From: CAZEJK01 sp964512045
Lineage (GTDB): Bacteria > Acidobacteriota > Thermoanaerobaculia > Thermoanaerobaculales > Sulfomarinibacteraceae
Assembly (NCBI GenBank): GCA_964512045.1
Contig: CAZEJK010000078.1
Coordinates: 1-21,912 of the forward strand
Direction: 5' to 3'
DNA: 21,912 nt
Made by a program: the position numbers and the translations under genes. The notes under the pieces were generated by a model. The model was given only the letters and a program-made list of their open reading frames with translations. It did not search any database and had not been told where the DNA came from. Numbering within the stretch: position 1 is the first letter of the stretch; every line of letters starts with the position of its first letter. This document shows, one piece after another, positions 8,473-15,382 of this stretch.

Positions 8473-8501
8473 TTGACAGGGGGTTTGGAGTGGCGTAGTT
8501 T
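8473..8501 (+). promoter_or_regulatory. Sigma-70-type promoter of dtxR-feoA-feoB
   Basis: A perfect TTGACA (8473-8478), a 17-base spacer, then TAGTTT (8496-8501), which is a weak -10. The predicted transcription start near 8508 lies within the adjacent operator, so a bound repressor would block the promoter. It also shows that translation must start downstream, at GTG 8545. Confidence 0.7.
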
Positions 8502-8518
8502 TTTCGGTGCGCCGAAAA
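8501..8518. promoter_or_regulatory. DtxR/IdeR-type operator overlapping the dtxR transcription start
   Basis: TTTTCGGTGCGCCGAAAA has perfect 7-base arms. Its inner 14 bases, TTCGGTGCGCCGAA, agree with the known DtxR-family box TTAGGTTAGCCTAA at nine of fourteen positions, including TT-GGT--GCC-AA. A related CGGCGCCG palindrome follows at 8521-8528 and may be a second half-site. Position and neighbouring genes imply iron-dependent autorepression of the operon. Confidence 0.65.
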
Positions 8519-8544
8519 CTCGGCGCCGAAGGGGTGGGCTCAGA

Positions 8545-9312
8545 GTGTCAGAACCGCTGTCCGCAAGCCTCGAGGACTACATGGAGGCGATCTACCATGT
8601 GGTGGAGGAGAAGCGGGCCGCCCGCCCCAAAGATATCTCCAGCAAGCTCAATGTTTCGAGCTCCTCGGTGACCGGCGCCTTGCGGGCCCTGGCATCGCGG
8701 GATCTGATCAACTACGCGCCGTACGACCTGGTCACACTGACGGACGAAGGCCGATCGGTCGCTCAGGAGATCGTGCGCCGACACGAGGCGTTGCAGGACT
8801 TCTTCGTCAAGGTGCTGTCGGTCAGCGATGACCTGGCAGCGAAGGCAGCGTGCGAGATGGAGCATGCCGTACCGCGGGAGCTGTTGGAGCGGTTTATCCG
8901 GTTCGTGGACTTCGTCGATATGTGCCCTCGAGGTGGATCGGCGTTCATTGATGGTTTTCGACGTCATTGCACCCACGAATGCAGTGGCCGGCAATGTGAG
9001 CAGTGCATCGCCGATTGCCTGGATGATCTGCGAGCTCGGCGGGAGTTGGCACGATCGGCCGACTCGAGCGGGATCTCGCTCGAAAAGCTGGAGGAAGGTC
9101 AACGCGCGCGTGTCCGCTCCTTGGGGGGAAGCGTCTCCCTGAGGACGCATCTCGCCGCGCTTGGTCTGACGCCCGGCTCGTTGGTGAGTGTGGAGCGTGT
9201 CCAGCCTGGAGAGTCGATCGACGTGAAGGTTCAGGGGTACCACCGGTCGGTGCGGTGGGATGACGCTCGTGAGATCGTCGTCGAGGATCTCGATCTGTTC
9301 GAGTCGGCATGA
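8545..9312 (+). CDS. DtxR/MntR-family metal-dependent repressor with cysteine cluster and C-terminal FeoA-like domain
   Basis: 255 residues from GTG 8545; a GGGGTGGG stretch lies about 7 bases upstream, and the promoter and operator rule out earlier starts. An N-terminal winged helix (about 5-65, KDISSKLNVSSSSVTGALRAL) binds DNA. The dimerisation/metal domain keeps D11, E14, H80, C103, E106 and H107. This mixes MntR-type D/E with the DtxR-type cysteine, while the DtxR site-1 ligands equivalent to E83 and H98 are not conserved. Then come six cysteines (C127, C142, C146, C151, C154, C158). An SH3/FeoA-like domain (about 178-252, RTHLAALGLTPGSLVSVERV) closes the protein. It probably senses Fe(II) and represses its own operon. 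Its stop overlaps an ATG at 9309 (ATGA), and feoA follows directly. Confidence 0.9.
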   Translation: MSEPLSASLEDYMEAIYHVVEEKRAARPKDISSKLNVSSSSVTGALRALASRDLINYAPYDLVTLTDEGRSVAQEIVRRHEALQDFFVKVLSVSDDLAAKAACEMEHAVPRELLERFIRFVDFVDMCPRGGSAFIDGFRRHCTHECSGRQCEQCIADCLDDLRARRELARSADSSGISLEKLEEGQRARVRSLGGSVSLRTHLAALGLTPGSLVSVERVQPGESIDVKVQGYHRSVRWDDAREIVVEDLDLFESA

Positions 9313-9318
9313 GGGAGC

Positions 9319-9326
9319 AGGAGGAG
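9319..9326 (+). promoter_or_regulatory. Shine-Dalgarno that fixes the feoA start
   Basis: AGGAGGAG, 6 bases before ATG 9333. It lies inside the reading frame that would begin at ATG 9309, so 9333 is the likelier start even though 9309 overlaps the dtxR stop. Confidence 0.75.
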
Positions 9327-9332
9327 AGCAGC

Positions 9333-9548
9333 ATGGTGCTTGCCGCGGCGCGACCTGGGAGGACGGTGCGGATCGAGGAGATCCAGGCGGGGCGAGGCCT
9401 ACAGGCTCGGCTCGCGGCGTTGGGAATGACGCCGGGAGCCCAGGTCGAGGTGATCAGCGGTGGAACCCGGGGGCCGTGTATCGTGGCGTTGCGCAATAGC
9501 CGCATCGCTCTGGGACACGGGATGGCCGGCAAGATCATCGTCTCCTGA
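9333..9548 (+). CDS. feoA: FeoA, SH3-like partner of the ferrous iron transporter
   Basis: 71 residues, the usual FeoA size. The core ARLAALGMTPGAQVEVIS, then GPCIVALRNSRIALGHGMAGKIIV, is the diagnostic FeoA fold: an N-terminal strand, the LxxLGMTPG helix-turn, and the closing RIALGxxMAxKI segment. FeoA is a small cytoplasmic protein needed for FeoB transport activity. The gene lies between dtxR and feoB, with 14 bases before feoB. The same fold also appears as the C-terminal domain of the upstream regulator, so the operon encodes two FeoA-like domains. No feoC was found. Confidence 0.93.
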   Translation: MVLAAARPGRTVRIEEIQAGRGLQARLAALGMTPGAQVEVISGGTRGPCIVALRNSRIALGHGMAGKIIVS

Positions 9549-9562
9549 GCAGGAACGCATCG

Positions 9563-12037
9563 ATGGAAGCGGTCGCGCCGGTTCAACAGTCTGAGCCTGA
9601 GGCTCTTTCGCAGCGTGTGACCGTTGCGTTAGCCGGCAATCCGAACAGTGGAAAGACCAGCATCTTCAACAGCCTGACCGGTGCTCGCCAGCACGTCGGG
9701 AACTACCCAGGTGTCACTGTCGAGCGCAAGGATGGGGTCTGCTCGCACCGGGGTGTCGAGGTACGGATCGTCGATCTGCCGGGTACGTATAGCCTGACTT
9801 CCTACACCCTGGAGGAGCGGGTCACGCGCGAGTATCTGCTCGGGGAGCGTCCGGATGTCGTGGTCAACGTGGTGGATGCGTCGAACCTGGAGCGCAACCT
9901 GTACCTGACCACCCAACTGCTCGAGCTGGGCGTGCCGCTGGTGTTGGTGCTCAACATGAGCGACATCGCAAGGGCCCAGGGTATCCAGTTCGATCTGGAG
10001 ACGCTCGAGGAGTTCTACGGAGCGCCCGTGGTGCAGACCGTGGGCACCAAGAAGACCGGTTGTGCCGATCTGCTGGATACGGTCCTGGCGGTGGCGCGAG
10101 AAGGCACGCGACGCACGCGGCGGATCCACTACGGAACCGAGGTGGATCGAGAGCTGGAGCGGATCGAGCAGGCTCTGGCGGAGCGTGAGGACCTTTCGGT
10201 GGAGGGTGCGCCCACTCGGTGGACGGCGATCAAGCTGCTGGAGGGCGACCGCATCGTCCGGGAGATCGTCGACTCCGAGGAGATCCGGGAGGTGGTCGAC
10301 CACAGCGTGAGCCGGCTGCAACGGATGATCGGTGACAGCCCCGAGCTGATCCTCGCCGAGCGGCGGTACGGGTTCATTGCCGGGACGTGCGGCGAAGCGG
10401 TCCGCATGACGGCTCAGGTGCGGGCGTCGATCTCCGACCGCATCGATACCGTGATGACCCACAGGGTGCTTGGCTTGCCGATCTTCCTCGGCCTCATGTA
10501 TCTGGTGTTCACCTTCACGTTCACGGCGGGAGATCCCTTTGTCCGCGGGATCGAAGCGGGCGTTGGCTGGCTCCAGCAGGTGGTAACTGCCGTCTGGCCA
10601 GCAGCGGTGCTCGGAGACGCGGCGTTGTCTCTGGTGGTGGACGGGGTCCTTGGCGGGGTCGGGACGGTGGTGACGTTCCTGCCGAACATCTTCCTGCTGT
10701 TTCTCGGGATCGCAGTGCTCGAGGACTCTGGCTACATGGCCAGAGCGGCGTTCGTTACGGACCAGCTGATGCATCGCATCGGGCTCCACGGCAAGAGCTT
10801 CATACCGTTGATCATCGGCTTCGGGTGCTCGGTGCCGGCGATCATGGCGACGCGCATGCTGGAGCGCCGTCGAGATCGGCTGACCACCATGATGGTGGTT
10901 CCGCTGATGAGCTGCTCGGCGCGGCTGACGATCTACGCTCTGATCGCACCGGCGTTCTTCCCGACTGCCTGGCAGGGACCGGTGGTGTGGAGCCTGTATC
11001 TGGTCGGGATCGTGCTGGCTGTTGCCGGAGCGAGGCTCCTCCGCTCAACCCTGTTCCGCGGAGAGACCGTGCCGTTGGTGCTCGAGCTGCCCCCGTACCG
11101 GATGCCGACGCTGCGGAGCACGCTGATCCACGGGTGGGAGCGAGCGTGGATCTACCTCAAGAAGGCCGGCACGGTGATCCTCGCATTCTCGATTCTCCTG
11201 TGGGTGCTCGCGAGCTATCCGAAGCCGGATCACTTCGAGCGAGACTACGCCGCAGAGCGGACAGAGGCTGAGGAGCGATGGGCGGCGGGTGTCCATCAGC
11301 TCGCGCAGGTGGCAGGAGTGGCTCCGGATCGTCTCCGGGCCGCGTTGCCGCCAGATGGCAGCGCGACAGCGTTCTCGGAGCGGATCGAGGAGGTCCTGGA
11401 GGCCCGCAGTCGAGTGCTCACGATCCAGGCTGGTTTCGCCGCCCGCGCGGAAGACACCGCGGAGGAGAGCGCGGAACGGTTCGCGCTGGAGCTGGAGCGG
11501 GAAGCGGCGATGGAACGGCTCGGCCGGAGGGCCGGGGAGCAGCTCGTGGAGGCCGTGGAGTGGTTCCTCAGCGAGGTGGAAGGACCCTACCGCACGGCGA
11601 TCCAGAAGCTGGAGCAGGAGCGGCGTTCGGAGGTGCTGTCCGCCTCGTTCGCGGGTCGGATCGGGCACGCCATCGAGCCGGCGCTGCAACCGTTGGGCTT
11701 CGACTGGAGGATCGGCACCGCACTGATCGGCGCGTTCGCTGCCAAGGAGATGTTCGTTGCGCAGATGGGCGTCGTGTTTGCGGTCGGCGAGACGGATGCG
11801 GCGAGCACTGCGATGCGCAAGCGGCTTCGCGACGCCTACAGCCCCCTCCAGGGGTACTGCATCATGCTCTTCTGTCTGGTGGCTCTGCCGTGCATGGCGA
11901 CGATCGCTGTCACCCGCCGGGAGAGCGGATCGTGGGGCTGGGCGATGTTCCAGCTGTTCGGCCTTACCGCGGTCGCGTGGATTTTGTCCGCGGTCGTCTT
12001 CCAGGTCGGGAGCCTTCTCGGTATCGGCGTCGGTTGA
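9563..12037 (+). CDS. feoB: FeoB, GTP-dependent ferrous iron transporter with an enlarged internal loop
   Basis: 824 residues, longer than E. coli FeoB. The N-terminal G domain has GNPNSGKT (G25-T32), switch GVTVE, DLPG and NMSD. A helical GDI-like region follows to about 290. The membrane part contains both gate repeats: GFGCSVPAIMATR (C422), and after the loop FDWRIGTALIGAFAAKEMFV. The second conserved motif reads SCSARLTIY where SCSARLPVY is common. Between the helix ending near residue 550 (LLWVLASYPKP) and FAGRIGHAIEP (696) lies about 140 residues rich in Glu, Arg and Ala, likely helical or coiled coil. An AGGA precedes the ATG by 8 bases. It imports Fe(II) across the inner membrane and should be controlled by the operator upstream of dtxR. 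Confidence 0.95.
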   Translation: MEAVAPVQQSEPEALSQRVTVALAGNPNSGKTSIFNSLTGARQHVGNYPGVTVERKDGVCSHRGVEVRIVDLPGTYSLTSYTLEERVTREYLLGERPDVVVNVVDASNLERNLYLTTQLLELGVPLVLVLNMSDIARAQGIQFDLETLEEFYGAPVVQTVGTKKTGCADLLDTVLAVAREGTRRTRRIHYGTEVDRELERIEQALAEREDLSVEGAPTRWTAIKLLEGDRIVREIVDSEEIREVVDHSVSRLQRMIGDSPELILAERRYGFIAGTCGEAVRMTAQVRASISDRIDTVMTHRVLGLPIFLGLMYLVFTFTFTAGDPFVRGIEAGVGWLQQVVTAVWPAAVLGDAALSLVVDGVLGGVGTVVTFLPNIFLLFLGIAVLEDSGYMARAAFVTDQLMHRIGLHGKSFIPLIIGFGCSVPAIMATRMLERRRDRLTTMMVVPLMSCSARLTIYALIAPAFFPTAWQGPVVWSLYLVGIVLAVAGARLLRSTLFRGETVPLVLELPPYRMPTLRSTLIHGWERAWIYLKKAGTVILAFSILLWVLASYPKPDHFERDYAAERTEAEERWAAGVHQLAQVAGVAPDRLRAALPPDGSATAFSERIEEVLEARSRVLTIQAGFAARAEDTAEESAERFALELEREAAMERLGRRAGEQLVEAVEWFLSEVEGPYRTAIQKLEQERRSEVLSASFAGRIGHAIEPALQPLGFDWRIGTALIGAFAAKEMFVAQMGVVFAVGETDAASTAMRKRLRDAYSPLQGYCIMLFCLVALPCMATIAVTRRESGSWGWAMFQLFGLTAVAWILSAVVFQVGSLLGIGVG

Positions 12038-12044
12038 CGTTGCC

Positions 12045-12063
12045 GGTGGTGCGGCAGACCACC
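12045..12063 (+). terminator. Weak hairpin just after feoB
   Basis: GGTGGT-N7-ACCACC, a 6-base stem 7 bases after the feoB stop. No T-run follows, so it is at best a weak terminator or an mRNA-end stabiliser. Confidence 0.25.
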
Positions 12064-12082
12064 AGGCTGCGAGGCAGGGTTG

Positions 12083-12099
12083 TCAACGCAAAGGCGCCA
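12083..12099 (+). repeat. Left 17-base inverted repeat of the GxxExxY remnant
   Basis: TCAACGCAAAGGCGCCA is repeated perfectly in inverse at 12463-12479. It is followed by more CGC-AAAG units (GACGC, CGCAAAGGG), a pattern often seen beside GxxExxY genes. Confidence 0.75.
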
Positions 12100-12241
12100 A
12101 GACGCTGTGTCGCAAAGGGAAGAGGAGCTCATCAAGGGTGCATCCTGTCAAGCTCTGGGATCAGGACGAGAGATCGAAGTTTGAGGCCAGCGAGCGCGAC
12201 GGTTCGGCCAGCTTTGGTGAGGTCATACGTGGAGGTCCGGT

Positions 12242-12435
12242 TCACTCCACACGAAGCTGGGTCTCCAACCGCTAGCCCTTGTAGAACACTGGCACGAATC
12301 GCTGATGCAACTCCGTCATGCCCCGCAGCTCGAGCTCGTAGGCCAGTGCCTCCTCATACACGCTCTCCAGCCAAGGGTCCGATGCACCTCGATCGCCGCC
12401 CCCACGACCACCTCGCTGATCCCGTTCTCGGTCAT
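12242..12435 (-). pseudogene. Decayed GxxExxY-family gene
   Basis: ATG 12435 has AAGGAG 7 bases upstream and reads MTENGISEVVVGAAIEVHRT, the family's N-terminus with the GAAIEVHR motif. After RTLG the frame breaks: the family's usual LGPGLLESVYEE is reduced so that LESVYEEALAYELELRG continues in another frame, consistent with about 10 bases lost. That frame reads on to FVPVFYKG, then meets TAG (12272-12274), RLETQLRVE and TGA (12242-12244). The remaining half of the family, including the lysine-containing acidic core, is absent. It is therefore a dead gene with at least one frameshift, one nonsense codon and a missing 3' end. The family is small and of unknown function. Confidence 0.85.
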
Positions 12436-12462
12436 TCAACATCTCCTTGCGCCCTCGCGCCG

Positions 12463-12479
12463 TGGCGCCTTTGCGTTGA
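12463..12479 (-). repeat. Right 17-base inverted repeat of the GxxExxY remnant
   Basis: Perfect inverse copy of 12083-12099. In the gene's orientation it lies just upstream of the Shine-Dalgarno of the GxxExxY remnant. The two copies enclose about 360 bases, matching the extent of the remnant. Confidence 0.75.
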
Positions 12480-12521
12480 TTCCGATCCCAGCGGTCAGGG
12501 CCCCCGTGCGTGCACCCCTTT

Positions 12522-12542
12522 GGTTGCGACCCGCGGCCGCGT
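12522..12542 (+). repeat. 21-base dispersed repeat, copy 1 (around GCGGCCGC)
   Basis: Begins GGTTGCGACCC and ends GCGGCCGCGT. It matches 19384-19404 at 20 of 21 positions in the same orientation. It abuts the stop codon of dctM. Confidence 0.5.
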
Positions 12543-13801
12543 TATGTCACCAGAACCAGCGACAGCCACGGCCAGTAGGTAATCAGCAGCACGCACGCAA
12601 AGAGGATGAGCAGGAACGGGATCGCCGCGCGGTACAGGTCCACGATCGGCCGATCGAACCGGTAGCTGGCGATGAACAGGTTCATCCCAACCGGCGGCGT
12701 ACAGTACCCGATCTGCATGTTCGCGAGGAAGATCATGCCGAGATGGACCGGATCGATGCCGTACCCGATGGCAATCGGCAGCAGCAGAGGAACGACGATC
12801 ACCAGGGCGGAGAAGACGTCGAGCATTGTGCCGAGGACCAGCAGAAACAGATTCAGGAGGATCAGAAACGTGAGCTTCGACGACACGTGCGCGGTCACGT
12901 ACTCGAACAGCCGCATCGGGATCTGGGCGTCGATCATCGCGTTGGTGGATGCCAATGAGGTTCCGAGGATGATCAGGATGCCGCCGACGATCAGCATCGA
13001 CTCGCGAACGACCGTCGGTATCCGGCGGAGCCGGATCTCCCGGTAGATGAAGACCTCGACGACGAACACGTACACCACGGTGACCGCCGCCACCTCTGAG
13101 ACCGCCAGAATCCCGCTGTACACGCCGCCGAGCACCAGCACGGGCAGGGGCAGCTCCCAGATCGCTTCGCGCACCGCCGCGATGATCTCGCGCGGTGAGG
13201 TGGCCTGCGGACGTCTGGTGCCTGCCAGAGAGCCCGCACGCATCGACCAGAGCGAGAGCATCAGGAGCATCAGAGAGCCGGGAAGGATCCCGGCGATGAA
13301 CAGGGTGTCGACGTTCACCTGTGCCACGATGCCGTACAGGATCAGCGGTAGCGATGGGGCGAACAGCAGGCCGAGCGAGCCGGAGGTGGTGATCAGCCCG
13401 AGGTTGAAGCTCTCCGGGTAGCCGGCGTCCTTGAGTGCCGGGTAGAGCAGCGCGCCCATGGCCACGATGGTGACGCCGGATGCTCCGGTAAACGCGGTAA
13501 ACAGTGCACACGTCACCAGAGCGACCACCGCCAGGCCCCCGGGGAGCCAGCCGAGGATCGCGTTCGACACACGAACCAGTCGGTGCGGCGCTCGGCTCTC
13601 GCCCAGGAGGTAGCCGGCAAAGGTGAACAGCGGGATGGCCAGCAGCACCGGAGTCTGTGCAATCCGGTAGATCTCCATCGGGACGACCATCGGGTCGACC
13701 CCGCCTCGCGCGAAGGAGATGAGGGCGCTGGCCGCGATCACCGCGAACAGTGGAGCGCCGAGGAGTGCCAGCAGCACGAGAAGGGCGCCGATGAGAATCA
13801 T
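12542..13801 (-). CDS. dctM: TRAP transporter large permease (DctM type)
   Basis: 419 residues, almost entirely hydrophobic, with the roughly 12 helices expected of the ion-coupled TRAP membrane subunit. Family motifs include IPLFTFAGYLLGES near the N-terminus, FTGASGVTIVAMGALLYPAL, SGSLGLLFAPSLPLILYGIV, and ANMQIGYCTPPVGMNLFIASY near the end. It drives secondary, Na+- or H+-coupled uptake of the ligand delivered by the binding protein. Its ATG overlaps the dctQ stop (ATGA), so translation is coupled. It is the last gene of the operon. Just downstream is the 21-base repeat and then the GxxExxY remnant. Confidence 0.95.
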   Translation of the reverse strand: MILIGALLVLLALLGAPLFAVIAASALISFARGGVDPMVVPMEIYRIAQTPVLLAIPLFTFAGYLLGESRAPHRLVRVSNAILGWLPGGLAVVALVTCALFTAFTGASGVTIVAMGALLYPALKDAGYPESFNLGLITTSGSLGLLFAPSLPLILYGIVAQVNVDTLFIAGILPGSLMLLMLSLWSMRAGSLAGTRRPQATSPREIIAAVREAIWELPLPVLVLGGVYSGILAVSEVAAVTVVYVFVVEVFIYREIRLRRIPTVVRESMLIVGGILIILGTSLASTNAMIDAQIPMRLFEYVTAHVSSKLTFLILLNLFLLVLGTMLDVFSALVIVVPLLLPIAIGYGIDPVHLGMIFLANMQIGYCTPPVGMNLFIASYRFDRPIVDLYRAAIPFLLILFACVLLITYWPWLSLVLVT

Positions 13802-14355
13802 TGCGTCGCCGTCCCCCGTGCCTGGAGTGCCGCGCGACCATGCTCCGCCGCGTAGATCAGGTAGCGGATCGCGATCAGCGCGAACGCCACCGGCAGGATC
13901 AGCTCACACACCCACAAGGGCACGCTGCCGAACGCCATCATGCCCATCGCCTTCTCGCTGACGACGAGCCGACCCGCCTGCCATGCGACGGCTCCGGAGA
14001 TGGCCGCTGTGACGAGGTCGGTGACCACGCGGGTCACGGCCCGCGTGCGATCGGGCAGGAGGCGGGAGAGGGCGTCGACGGTGATCTGGCGGTCGTCACG
14101 GGTGGCGGCGAGGGCGCCGACCATCCCGAGCCAGAGGACGAGCACCCGGACCAGCGGGTCCGTCCAGAGGAGGCTTGCGGTGAGCTCTTCCCGTAGGAAC
14201 CCTACGTTCCGGACGATGATCTGAGCCAGCGGCAAGGCCACCATCGCGCTGAGGAACACGGTCAAGATGGCAGCTTCGATCGAGTTGATGGCACCCACCA
14301 CGCGTCCGGTGGCGCGGGAGCGGGGGGGTACCGGGGAGACCTCGGGCTCCGTCAT
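13798..14355 (-). CDS. dctQ: TRAP transporter small permease (DctQ type)
   Basis: 185 residues with four predicted membrane helices, the standard size. It contains AILTVFLSAMVALPLAQIIVRN, then LLWTDPLVRVLVLWLGMVGALAATRDDRQITVDAL, the most conserved stretch of the family, followed by two C-terminal helices. DctQ is the essential small partner of DctM in the inner membrane. The start at 14355 overlaps the dctP stop (ATGA), and its stop overlaps dctM in the same way. An upstream in-frame extension into dctP is not credible. Confidence 0.93.
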   Translation of the reverse strand: MTEPEVSPVPPRSRATGRVVGAINSIEAAILTVFLSAMVALPLAQIIVRNVGFLREELTASLLWTDPLVRVLVLWLGMVGALAATRDDRQITVDALSRLLPDRTRAVTRVVTDLVTAAISGAVAWQAGRLVVSEKAMGMMAFGSVPLWVCELILPVAFALIAIRYLIYAAEHGRAALQARGTATQ

Positions 14356-15380
14356 CACTCGATCGTCGCCGATCGGAAGGTCTCGAGCTCGGCCTCGATG
14401 GCCTCGAGAAGCTCGCCATCGATGTTCAGGCGATCCAGGAGACGGAGACGTGCACCCTCGGCCACGCCTTCCCACTCGGCTTGCATCTGGGTGGACACCT
14501 CCGTGATCTCGACGCCCTGGGCTTCGAGCGCCGCGAGCGCCTCTCTGTTGTCCGTACGCGTCCGCTCATCCAGTGCGCGAGTCACCGCGCGCATGACCTC
14601 GCGAACGACCGCGCCATCAGCGTCGGACAGGCGGTCCATGGCACGCCGGGAGAACACTACGGTTCCATAGGTGTACATCACCGGGATCTCGGCGAGGTGC
14701 TGCGCCTTGGTGAACCACTGGAGTGCAACGGCGCCCACCGGCGGGCCGGCGATCGTGTTGATCAGGCCGGTCTGCAGACCTGTGAGCACGTCGGAGAGCG
14801 GCAGGGGTACGGCGGCCAGACCGGACTCCTCGAGGATCGCCTGGGCAATGACGTCGCCCTCGGGTAGCCACGCCTTCTTTCCCTTGAGGCTCTCCAGGGA
14901 TGTGGCGGGGAAGGTCGACATGAGGTAGGCGAACCCGCCTTCGATCAAGCCGAACGAGACGTAGCCGGCGTCCTCCACCCGCTCGAGGAGCGCGGGGTCG
15001 AACTTCTCGCGGATATGATCCACCTCGGCGTAGGTGCGAAACAGCAGTGGCAGGTTGTAGATCTCCAGGTCCGGCGCCGTCGCCGACAGGCTTCCGGCGA
15101 GGACAACGCCTCCGTGAAGCTGACCGAAGCGCATCTTGCGCAGTACGGCTTGCTCGTCCCCCATCGTGCCTCCCGGGTAGAAGCGGAGGGTGACCCGGCC
15201 GTCTGTTCGTGTGGCAATCTCCTCGGCGCCCCGGCGTGCTTCCTGCATCCAGAACGAGCCCTCCGGGGCGATGGTGGCGATCTTCAGCTCGGTTGCAGAG
15301 GCGAACGCTGGCAGTGCGAGTGCCACCAGAGCACCGGAGACGACGGAGAACAAAGCGGTGGACGAAGGTCGACGAAACAT
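14355..15380 (-). CDS. TRAP transporter periplasmic binding protein, TatP/DctP type, lacking the canonical arginine
   Basis: 341 residues. A signal peptide ends near ALPAFASA; the mature part begins ELKIATIAPEGSFWMQ and includes RFYPGGTMGDEQAVLRKMRFGQLHGG, a diagnostic DctP stretch. Classical DctP proteins have an arginine in a KxRxP-like motif that binds the substrate carboxylate. The equivalent segment here is KGKKAWLPEGD with W171 in that place, so the ligand may not be a simple carboxylate. The start is ATG 15380, with AAGGAG 7 bases upstream; a GTG at 15386 is too close to that site. The gene immediately follows TatT, whose stop lies 2 bases upstream of the ATG, and overlaps dctQ. Confidence 0.9.
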   Translation of the reverse strand: MFRRPSSTALFSVVSGALVALALPAFASATELKIATIAPEGSFWMQEARRGAEEIATRTDGRVTLRFYPGGTMGDEQAVLRKMRFGQLHGGVVLAGSLSATAPDLEIYNLPLLFRTYAEVDHIREKFDPALLERVEDAGYVSFGLIEGGFAYLMSTFPATSLESLKGKKAWLPEGDVIAQAILEESGLAAVPLPLSDVLTGLQTGLINTIAGPPVGAVALQWFTKAQHLAEIPVMYTYGTVVFSRRAMDRLSDADGAVVREVMRAVTRALDERTRTDNREALAALEAQGVEITEVSTQMQAEWEGVAEGARLRLLDRLNIDGELLEAIEAELETFRSATIE

Positions 15381-15382
15381 GA

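Noticed and set aside
9629..10789. Minus-strand 386-residue frame
   Set aside because: Antisense to the FeoB G domain and first gate; no protein features of its own.
12291..12310. Sigma-54-like TGGCACG element
   Set aside because: The -12 TTGC element is missing at the right spacing and the site lies inside the GxxExxY remnant.
11278..12582. Plus-strand 434-residue frame spanning the end of feoB and the GxxExxY remnant
   Set aside because: Out-of-frame reading of feoB that continues through the repeat region; no family resemblance.
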